This document shows, piece by piece, positions 51,280 to 57,736 of a stretch of DNA of 64,000 bases. The first letter of the stretch is position 1. Every line of letters starts with the position of its first letter. Source of the stretch: Flavobacterium sp. NRK F7 (GTDB lineage: Bacteria; Bacteroidota; Bacteroidia; Flavobacteriales; Flavobacteriaceae); the NCBI RefSeq assembly GCF_024054195.1, contig NZ_JAMXLB010000001.1, positions 186,001 through 250,000 on the forward strand, read 5' to 3'. A program made the translations under genes and the position numbers. Under the pieces are notes generated by a model that made no database searches, had not been told where the DNA came from, and worked only from the letters and a program-made list of their open reading frames with translations.

Positions 51280-51320
51280 AATAATAAAAAAGAACTGCCT
51301 AGAAACAAATTCTAGACAGT
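51280..51320 (-). terminator. leaky terminator between precursor genes and exporter
   Basis: Read on the reverse strand, an ACTGTCTAGA/TCTAGGCAGT hairpin (51294-51320, with one mismatch) is followed by TTCTTTTTTATT. It sits between the second precursor stop and the exporter start, so it can lower exporter relative to precursor expression. Confidence 0.6.
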
Positions 51321-51340
51321 AAAATTTAATTCGATAGATT

Positions 51341-51595
51341 TTAAAGTTCCATCATAAGATTATAACAACATCCTGTTGCATTTTCCCAAACAAAACCCGT
51401 AGGTTGGTTATTTGAACATGATTGAGAAGTAGGAGAATAAGTACCTCCATTATAGCATAAACAGTTACTTACTGAAACAGGAAAAGTTCCATTACTGCAT
51501 GATGGTGATGGTGGCAACTTACCTCCATTTATTTCCTTTTGCTCATTATTTGACAATAGCTGAGCACCTACTAAATTTAAAATTGTCTTTTTCAT
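51341..51595 (-). CDS. double-glycine leader peptide precursor 2 (six-cysteine)
   Basis: The 84-residue precursor has a leader of 25 residues (MKKTILNLVGAQLLSNNEQK, then EINGG) that nearly copies that of the neighbouring precursor. Cleavage after Gly25 would leave a 59-residue peptide with six Cys, a GTFPVSVSNCLCYNGGTYS segment and a C-terminal ATGCCYNLMMEL. The even number of Cys suggests three disulfides. It starts two bases after the stop of precursor 1 and is followed by a hairpin and the C39 exporter gene. Bacteriocin or signalling peptide are the candidate roles. Confidence 0.8.
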   Translation of the reverse strand: MKKTILNLVGAQLLSNNEQKEINGGKLPPSPSCSNGTFPVSVSNCLCYNGGTYSPTSQSCSNNQPTGFVWENATGCCYNLMMEL

Positions 51596-51597
51596 GA

Positions 51598-51822
51598 TTA
51601 GTCAATTAAATCAATTAATATTGGAGCACAAGTGTTTGGATCCGGCACTGAACAACACCATCCACCTTTCACATATGGATAAGAAGAATTGCAGCTTCCT
51701 CCTAATTGGGTTCTGCTTTTACAACATCTTGCCATTCCTTCTGTAATTCCTCCGTTTACATTTTTTTGCTCTTTTTTAGTCAACTCTTGAGCGCCAACTA
51801 AATTTAAAATTGTTTTTTTCAT
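51598..51822 (-). CDS. double-glycine leader peptide precursor 1 (six-cysteine)
   Basis: The 74-residue precursor has a 25-residue leader (MKKTILNLVGAQELTKKEQK, then NVNGG). The mature part of 49 residues would contain six Cys, two of them as CC pairs (ARCCKSR, GGWCCSV), and the segment PDPNTCAP. A near-consensus promoter lies just upstream at 51867-51895. It shares its leader with precursor 2 and, more weakly, with the 50-residue precursor at 53514-53666. A secreted disulfide-rich peptide is inferred; its activity is unknown. Confidence 0.82.
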   Translation of the reverse strand: MKKTILNLVGAQELTKKEQKNVNGGITEGMARCCKSRTQLGGSCNSSYPYVKGGWCCSVPDPNTCAPILIDLID

Positions 51823-51866
51823 AATTTAAATATTATAATTTGTTTTTTACCGCATTATTTTAAAGT

Positions 51867-51895
51867 CAAATGCAGTATCTTGACTATCGTTGCAA
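51867..51895 (-). promoter_or_regulatory. candidate promoter of the precursor peptide genes
   Basis: On the reverse strand, TTG (51893-51895), an 18-base spacer and TGCATTTG (51867-51874) match the flavobacterial promoter except for one base of the -7 box. It is placed directly before precursor 1. Confidence 0.45.
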
Positions 51896-51903
51896 CAATA
51901 TTT

Positions 51904-53436
51904 TTAAACCAATACAGCTTCTTCTTTTTCGGCTAATTCTGAAATAAAATATTTCAATTCTTGTAGCTCATATTCATCTGGATAAAGCGAACCATTAACC
52001 AGCTTTACAGGGGTGTAATTAAACTCGTTTTTCATACACCAAGTATATTCACTTCTTAAATTCTCTTCCACCTCAAAATCAATAATACCAATGGTCCATT
52101 TGGCTTTCCAATCTTTTAAACTCATTCCCTCAATGTGCCAATCCATTAATGCAGCTTCTGCCATTTGAGGATGCTCTTTGTGCAACTGAAGAATGGTTTT
52201 CGCTACTATTAAATACGGGTTATCTAAATTGTCGGTATTTAAATTATAATAAATACCAACTTGAAGTCTATCTGAAAATTGTTGTAACAAATCGATTGCT
52301 TGTGAAAAAGCCGTATGACAATGACCACAACTCGGACTTAAAATTAAATCAATTCTTACCGAAGCTTCTTTGTTACCCAAAATAATAGTAGGTATACTAT
52401 GCAAAACTTCAACTTCCAAAACTGGTTTTTGTAAGGAAGAAAAAATCGAAAAATTACGCTTAAACTTCAACAAAGTAACATTCTCCTTCTCTAAAGTAAC
52501 TTTTCGATTTAAAATAGGTTTTATAAAAAACCAAACCGAAAACACTACCACACTTGCTTGTATTAAACCTAAATAATAGAAAGAAAAATCTTTGGTAAAA
52601 CCAACAAATAATAGCGACTCTAGCACCAACAACATAGAAACACCTAAACACAACACACACCATTTTCCTAGTTTCGCTTTTTGTAACCAAATCGAATAGC
52701 CCACCATAGGTAATGACAAAAGACTCAGAAAATTTACAATAGCATAGGAAGCTGGAGCCAATTGCAATAAAAGGATACTTGTACCAAAAAAAAGAATGGG
52801 TAAATCCGAAAAATCCAACCATTTAGTTAGGCGAGAGCTTTCAGATTTTATAACCGAATCACAGGATGTATGCGCATTAAAGGAACATATCTTGGAAATA
52901 ACACCTTCCGATTTGTTTATCTTTTCATCAATAATAACTACACTTAAAAACAATCCGATACTACTGCATAAAAAAGTTAATAAAAAGGGTAACGTAAACT
53001 CGCGAAAGGTCAATCCTAATAAAACTAGCAGTAAAACACCTAAGCCTACATAGGTAGTATTCATTAAAGGTAAGCGTTCTTTTTGGGTTATTTCATTCGG
53101 TTCTATAGCAACAACCACTCCTGTCCATTGCTCTAAAAAAGCTTCGAAGGATACTTTCTTTTTCCCTTCTTTTTCCGTTTCAATACTTACTTCTTGAGCC
53201 AATCGTCGAACCAGCACAATATCATTTGAAACAACCGCTAAAAAAGAATCGGGTAAAGCAGAAAATTGCTCTTTAGGTACTTGAGCAGCAACATTCTCTA
53301 TTTGCAACATATCTAATGTATCCGTTACTGCATAAAGACTAGGATAATTGGGGTGAGATAAAAAAAGATTTTCAAAAGAATATTGTTGTTCTTTATAATG
53401 GTTTATTTGCAAAATTTTTTTTACAATAGAAATCAT
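51904..53436 (-). CDS. C39-like domain - VKOR - thioredoxin fusion, probable disulfide-forming enzyme for the peptides
   Basis: The 510-residue membrane protein has three parts. Residues 1-118 (HPNYPSLYAVTDTLD, LPDSFLAVV, EQWTGVVVAIE) resemble a C39 peptidase domain, but the catalytic Cys is absent. Residues about 125-305 are VKOR-like with five or six helices, a Cys184-Cys192 loop pair and the CVLC motif at 260-263. Residues about 345-510 are thioredoxin-like with CGHC at 370-373. VKOR-thioredoxin proteins form disulfides with quinone as electron sink. The neighbours with paired Cys support that role here. It lies between the third and first precursor genes. Confidence 0.85.
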   Translation of the reverse strand: MISIVKKILQINHYKEQQYSFENLFLSHPNYPSLYAVTDTLDMLQIENVAAQVPKEQFSALPDSFLAVVSNDIVLVRRLAQEVSIETEKEGKKKVSFEAFLEQWTGVVVAIEPNEITQKERLPLMNTTYVGLGVLLLVLLGLTFREFTLPFLLTFLCSSIGLFLSVVIIDEKINKSEGVISKICSFNAHTSCDSVIKSESSRLTKWLDFSDLPILFFGTSILLLQLAPASYAIVNFLSLLSLPMVGYSIWLQKAKLGKWCVLCLGVSMLLVLESLLFVGFTKDFSFYYLGLIQASVVVFSVWFFIKPILNRKVTLEKENVTLLKFKRNFSIFSSLQKPVLEVEVLHSIPTIILGNKEASVRIDLILSPSCGHCHTAFSQAIDLLQQFSDRLQVGIYYNLNTDNLDNPYLIVAKTILQLHKEHPQMAEAALMDWHIEGMSLKDWKAKWTIGIIDFEVEENLRSEYTWCMKNEFNYTPVKLVNGSLYPDEYELQELKYFISELAEKEEAVLV

Positions 53437-53513
53437 AGAAAAAAATTTAAAAAGAATAGTGCAATTTAAAAACTAAAAAACGCTATCCTTAACTTATTAT
53501 TTTGTTACAGTTA

Positions 53514-53666
53514 CTATATTCTGCAAGGATCTGCACAAGCTAAACTGTAATATTTACATTGATTAGTATTTGGATCAATGCAATCTTTTAATTGTCCTTT
53601 AATAACCTTTAGTTCTTTCTTAGATAAAACGGTTACATCTATTAGGTTTAAAATGGACTTTTTCAT
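53514..53666 (-). CDS. third small precursor peptide with related leader (four-cysteine)
   Basis: The 50-residue frame starts MKKSILNLIDVTVLSKKELK and continues VIKG, which aligns with the leaders of precursors 1 and 2, but the double glycine is a Lys-Gly. The remaining 26 residues have Cys at 29, 37, 44 and 48 and contain DPNT, also present in precursor 1. It begins 77 bases upstream of the VKOR fusion gene on the same strand. Its small size makes it easy to miss. The leader identity and cysteine pattern make it a likely real gene. Confidence 0.7.
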   Translation of the reverse strand: MKKSILNLIDVTVLSKKELKVIKGQLKDCIDPNTNQCKYYSLACADPCRI

Positions 53667-53770
53667 AATTATATAGTATTTAAATGAATTATCTTATTGA
53701 TTAAGTCATATACAATACTACTAAATAAATACTATTCCTAATTACAATAAAATTACCTAAAATGTTAAAT

Positions 53771-54556
53771 TCAAAAATCCCAGTTATCATAGGTTTTAGA
53801 GGACTCTAATTTTTTTTCTATAACATCATCAAGTTCTGGAAAAAAATCAATTCCTGTCATTACTTCAATACTATCGACGGGAACAATATAATTATATAAA
53901 GGTTTATTTGATTCTTTATGAGGTAATAAAAAACCAATCATTTTCTTATGATCTTTGGACAACAAAACTTTGTAAAAATAGTTAGGCACTGCAACACTTT
54001 CATAACCAATAACATCTAAATCATCAGTTAAAACACCACCAGTAATGACATAAATCGAGTCTTGTCTTTTTGCCCAATATCTGACTTTTTGTTCTAATCT
54101 ATTCCAAATTCCAGCATTGAAGTCGTACCGTTGTGGAGCAATATTTGAAGTTAAAAAAGTTTCTTTAAAATCTTTAAAACTCGCTCTTCGATCACCAGCT
54201 GGACAGAGATGTCCTTTATTATAACCTGATTTTTTATAATTTCTCCAATCGGCAGCGCCAGTCAAAATATCTTGATCAACTTCAAAATAAGGGCGTTTAT
54301 AATCCATTTCTTTTATGTCTGACGCTTTTAACACATAAGCTACCCATTCCGCTTGTTCGTGTACTTCTGAATAAGACAAGACATAGGTGTTTTTCTTATA
54401 AACAGCTCCTGTTGTGTTTGTAGGTAAATAGTCAAATCCAATAAAAGCATCATCATTAGGAATGAGTAATTCAGGCAAGGTCTTATTTGCCAAATGATCT
54501 CTACAAGATATCGCAATGAATCCTAGAATTATAAATAAAAATACCTTTTTAGACAT
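53771..54556 (-). CDS. DNA/RNA non-specific endonuclease, lipoprotein-type
   Basis: The 261-residue protein has a lipoprotein signal (GFIAISC, Cys18) and a His-Cys box nuclease domain (NUC1 family). The motif is NKGHLCPAGDR with catalytic His116, and the metal-binding Asn lies in the FNAGIWNRLE segment (Asn147/152). The family hydrolyses DNA and RNA with a divalent metal. It should be membrane-anchored in the periplasm or at the surface. It lies 104 bases upstream of the small precursor gene and diverges from the coiled-coil gene, with 48 bases between starts. Confidence 0.88.
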   Translation of the reverse strand: MSKKVFLFIILGFIAISCRDHLANKTLPELLIPNDDAFIGFDYLPTNTTGAVYKKNTYVLSYSEVHEQAEWVAYVLKASDIKEMDYKRPYFEVDQDILTGAADWRNYKKSGYNKGHLCPAGDRRASFKDFKETFLTSNIAPQRYDFNAGIWNRLEQKVRYWAKRQDSIYVITGGVLTDDLDVIGYESVAVPNYFYKVLLSKDHKKMIGFLLPHKESNKPLYNYIVPVDSIEVMTGIDFFPELDDVIEKKLESSKTYDNWDF

Positions 54557-54604
54557 TTAAGCTGATTTAATTATATTTGTGAAGCTAAAATTAAATAAAA
54601 AGAT

Positions 54605-55180
54605 ATGAAAACCAAATCATTACTGTTACTACTATTTTTCGGAATGCAGCTAGCTATATCTCAAGAAGTTAAAGACTCAGTTGCTACGCCCAAAATTAAA
54701 ACAGAAAAGGAATTAGAAGTTGAAAAAGCGCAACTCAAAGCTGAAAAAGAACAATTAAAAGCTGAGGAAAAAGCAAAAAAAGAACAGGAAAGAGCGGAAA
54801 AAGAGCGCGAAAAAGCTGAAAAAGAAAGAGAGAAAGCTTTAAAAGAACAAGAAAAAGCAGAAAAAGAACGTGAAAAAGCGGAGAAAGAGAGAGAAAAAGC
54901 AGAAAAGAAAAGAGAAAAACAAATAAAAGAAGCCGAAAAAGCTAAAGAAAAAAGAGAGGATGCTAAAAAAGATATTTCTCAAATCAAAAAAAAGATAGCC
55001 GACCAAAAGAAAGACATTACTAAAGAGAAAGCAAATCTTCAAAAGAATCAGTTAAAAGGAAAATTAAGTCCGAATGATGAGTTAAAATGGAAAGAGAAAA
55101 TTTTAAAAAAAGAAGAAAAACTGAATAAACAACAAAACGATTTAGAGAAAGCAGAAAAAAAATTATCTAAATTAGATTAA
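54605..55180 (+). CDS. exported Lys/Glu-rich coiled-coil protein with heptad repeats
   Basis: The 191-residue protein has a signal peptide (to about residue 19). From about residue 35 to 125 it is a highly charged stretch built of repeated seven-residue units such as EKEREKA, with six tandem variants near 65-105, followed by a second helical segment to residue 190. No enzymatic motif. This is the typical composition of a long periplasmic coiled coil. A -7 box TATATTTG lies at 54572-54579. Function unknown. Confidence 0.7.
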   Translation: MKTKSLLLLLFFGMQLAISQEVKDSVATPKIKTEKELEVEKAQLKAEKEQLKAEEKAKKEQERAEKEREKAEKEREKALKEQEKAEKEREKAEKEREKAEKKREKQIKEAEKAKEKREDAKKDISQIKKKIADQKKDITKEKANLQKNQLKGKLSPNDELKWKEKILKKEEKLNKQQNDLEKAEKKLSKLD

Positions 55181-55195
55181 TAGAATACTTTAAAA

Positions 55196-55222
55196 ATAAA
55201 AAAACCAGCATTACTGCTGGTT
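55196..55222. terminator. bidirectional terminator
   Basis: AAAACCAGCA and TGCTGGTTTT with a TTAC loop and A/T flanks lie between the coiled-coil gene and rpmA on the opposite strand. Confidence 0.85.
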
Positions 55223-55243
55223 TTTTATGTGAGATATAAATGA

Positions 55244-55504
55244 TTATGCTTCAAATGGAACAATTGAAACATAAGATTTGTTATCTTTTTTCTTTTGAAA
55301 TTGTACCACACCGTCAACTTTAGCATGTAAAGTATGATCTTTACCCATGTAAACATTTTCACCTGGATTGTGTTTAGAACCTCTTTGTCTAACAATGATG
55401 TTACCAGCAATTGCAGCTTGACCACCATAAATCTTAACGCCTAAACGTTTCGATTCTGATTCTCTACCATTCTTAGAACTACCGACACCTTTCTTGTGAG
55501 CCAT
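55244..55504 (-). CDS. rpmA: 50S ribosomal protein L27
   Basis: The 86-residue protein has the L27 signature [20 protein letters not shown] followed by [22 protein letters not shown]. The length fits the family. It contributes to the peptidyl-transferase centre region. It is 32 bases downstream of rplU, in the usual rplU-rpmA order. Confidence 0.98.
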   Translation of the reverse strand: MAHKKGVGSSKNGRESESKRLGVKIYGGQAAIAGNIIVRQRGSKHNPGENVYMGKDHTLHAKVDGVVQFQKKKDNKSYVSIVPFEA

Positions 55505-55536
55505 GACGTTTTAAGTTTTATAAGTTAATATTAAAA

Positions 55537-56217
55537 TTAAACTGCTTTACCGCCGTTTAATTCGTCTTGTAATTTCTGTAATTCATCCCATTTCTCATCA
55601 GCAGCTAATTGAGCTTGTTGTCCCCATGTTGTTGGGTCTAAGTGAGAAAGTTTTGAAGTTGAAGCATCTAAAATTTCTTTTACAGATTCTGCACTAGCTT
55701 TAGCTAATTTAGCAAATGTATCAATTCCAGCAGCTACTAAAGCCTCAGCAGCTTTAGGACCTATTCCTTCAATTTTTTTCAAATCATCACCTTTTTTTGA
55801 AGCCTTCGCTTTTGGAGCTGCTTTTTCTGCTACTGGAGCATCTGCTGCTTTCTCAGCTTTAGGAGCTGCCTCTTTTTTAGGAGCTGCTTTTTTTGGAGCA
55901 CTACCTGAAGCAACAATACTTTCGATAATAATTTGAGTTAATGATTGTCTGTGACCGTTTTTCTTTTTGAAACCTTTTCTTCTTTTCTTTTTGAAAACGA
56001 TTACTTTGTCACCTTTAAGGTGCTTTAAGACTTTAGCTTCTACAGAAGCTCCATCTATAGCTGGGGCGCCTAGAGTTACAGTACCATTATCGTCTAATAA
56101 AAGAACTTTATCAAAAGAAATTTTATTTCCTTCTTCTTCTCCTAAACGGTGTACATAAACCTTTTGGTCTTTGCTTACTTTAAATTGTTGCCCTGCTATC
56201 TCTACGATTGCATACAT
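55537..56217 (-). CDS. rplU: 50S ribosomal protein L21 with C-terminal HhH extension
   Basis: The normal L21 fold occupies about residues 1-103 (MYAIVEIAGQQFKVSKDQKV to KNGHRQSLTQIII). An Ala/Lys-rich linker (about 105-147, APKKEAAPKAEKAA) and a C-terminal domain of about 80 residues (DDLKKIEGIGPKAAEALVAA) follow. The total of 226 residues is about twice the canonical length. The extension matches the C-terminus of the protein at 11479-12051, including the IEGIGPK loop and the KWDEL motif. A promoter with good consensus lies at 56251-56280. Confidence 0.93.
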   Translation of the reverse strand: MYAIVEIAGQQFKVSKDQKVYVHRLGEEEGNKISFDKVLLLDDNGTVTLGAPAIDGASVEAKVLKHLKGDKVIVFKKKRRKGFKKKNGHRQSLTQIIIESIVASGSAPKKAAPKKEAAPKAEKAADAPVAEKAAPKAKASKKGDDLKKIEGIGPKAAEALVAAGIDTFAKLAKASAESVKEILDASTSKLSHLDPTTWGQQAQLAADEKWDELQKLQDELNGGKAV

Positions 56218-56250
56218 ACGAATATGAATTTAGTTAATTTTTCAAGAGTG

Positions 56251-56280
56251 CAAATATACAACAATTTATTATTCAAGCAA
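56251..56280 (-). promoter_or_regulatory. promoter of rplU-rpmA
   Basis: On the reverse strand, TTG (56278-56280), a 19-base spacer and TATATTTG (56251-56258) match the flavobacterial consensus exactly. The -7 box is 33 bases before the rplU ATG. Confidence 0.7.
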
Positions 56281-56402
56281 CAAGCGAATGATTTTTTTTA
56301 ATCTTAATTTCATTAATAAAGAAACTTATCTTTTTTTATCAAAAATTGTAACATTATGAATTAAATAACGACACATTGAAAAAATAACTCAAATATTAAC
56401 AT

Positions 56403-57728
56403 ATGAAAAAATCTTTAATGGCTTTGAGTACAGCGCTTCTTATAGGCGGATCAACTTACGCCCAAAAAGTAACTTTTGATGAATATGATTTAGACAACGG
56501 ATTACACGTTGTGCTTCATCAAGATAATTCAGCTCCCGTAGTCATTACATCTGTAATGTATCATGTAGGTGCTAAAGACGAACAACCAAACCGTACAGGT
56601 TTTGCTCACTTTTTTGAACATTTATTATTTGAAGGAACTAAAAATATTGAACGTGGAGAATGGTTTAAACTGGTAACCGCTAATGGAGGGAACAACAACG
56701 CAAACACCACAGACGATAGAACGTATTATTACGAAGTATTTCCTTCAAATAATTTAGAACTAGCGTTATGGATGGAGTCAGAACGATTAATGCATCCTGT
56801 AATCAATCAAATTGGAGTAGACACTCAAAATGAAGTTGTAAAAGAGGAAAAACGTTTAAGAGTAGACAACCAACCATATGGTAACATTTTTAAAGCAGTA
56901 AAACAAAATATGTTTAAAGTACATCCATACCGTTGGACAACCATTGGAGAGATGGAACATTTAGACGCTGCTACTTTAGAAGAGTTTCAAGCATTTAACA
57001 AAAAATTCTACATTCCAAATAATGCAGTTTTAGTTGTTGCAGGACAATTCGATAAAGAAAACGCTAAAAAATGGATTAAAGAATATTTTGGACCTATCAA
57101 AAAGGGACCATCTGTAGAACGCAAAACATATACAGAAGAACCTATTACTAAAGAGTTCAGAACAACTTGGGAAGATCCTAATGTTCAATTACCAATGGTA
57201 TTAGCTACTTACAGAACGCCGTCAATGAAAACGCGTGATGCTAGAGTTTTAGATATGATTTCATCCTATTTGTCAGACGGTAAAAGTTCGAAATTGTACA
57301 AAAAATTAGTAGATGATAAAAAAATGGCTTTACAAGTTGGTGCTTTTAATAATAGTCAAGAAGACTATGGTATGTATCTAATTTATGGTATCCCAATGCA
57401 AGGCAAAACTTCAGATGATTTAATTAAAGAAATTGACGAAGAAATTGTTAAAGTTCAAACCGATTTAATTTCTGAAAAAGATTACCAAAAACTTCAAAAT
57501 AAATTCGAAAACCAATACGTAAATAGCAATGCTAGTGTTGAAGGAATAGCAAGTAGCTTAGCAACCTATTACTTATTGTATGGCGATATTAATTTAATTA
57601 ATACAGAAATTGATATTTATCGTTCGATTACTAGAGAGGAAATTAGAGAAGTAGCTAAAAAATATTTAAATCCAAATCAAAGAATGATTTTAGATTATAT
57701 TCCAGCTAAAGACAAAACTCAAAACTAA
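56403..57728 (+). CDS. M16-family zinc peptidase (catalytic subunit), exported
   Basis: The 441-residue protein has a signal peptide (to about residue 20, ending STYAQ) and the inverted zinc motif HFFEH at 69-73. The downstream Glu lies in NEVVKEEKRLR. It is one of two M16 genes in tandem. In this family the catalytic subunit pairs with a non-catalytic partner. The likely location is periplasmic or outer membrane. Substrates are unknown. Confidence 0.9.
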   Translation: MKKSLMALSTALLIGGSTYAQKVTFDEYDLDNGLHVVLHQDNSAPVVITSVMYHVGAKDEQPNRTGFAHFFEHLLFEGTKNIERGEWFKLVTANGGNNNANTTDDRTYYYEVFPSNNLELALWMESERLMHPVINQIGVDTQNEVVKEEKRLRVDNQPYGNIFKAVKQNMFKVHPYRWTTIGEMEHLDAATLEEFQAFNKKFYIPNNAVLVVAGQFDKENAKKWIKEYFGPIKKGPSVERKTYTEEPITKEFRTTWEDPNVQLPMVLATYRTPSMKTRDARVLDMISSYLSDGKSSKLYKKLVDDKKMALQVGAFNNSQEDYGMYLIYGIPMQGKTSDDLIKEIDEEIVKVQTDLISEKDYQKLQNKFENQYVNSNASVEGIASSLATYYLLYGDINLINTEIDIYRSITREEIREVAKKYLNPNQRMILDYIPAKDKTQN

Positions 57729-57736
57729 AATTGAAG

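Noticed and set aside
47709..53666. Classification as a lanthipeptide or sactipeptide cluster
   Set aside because: No LanM/LanB/LanC or radical SAM peptide enzyme next to the precursors; the only maturation enzyme is the disulfide-type fusion.
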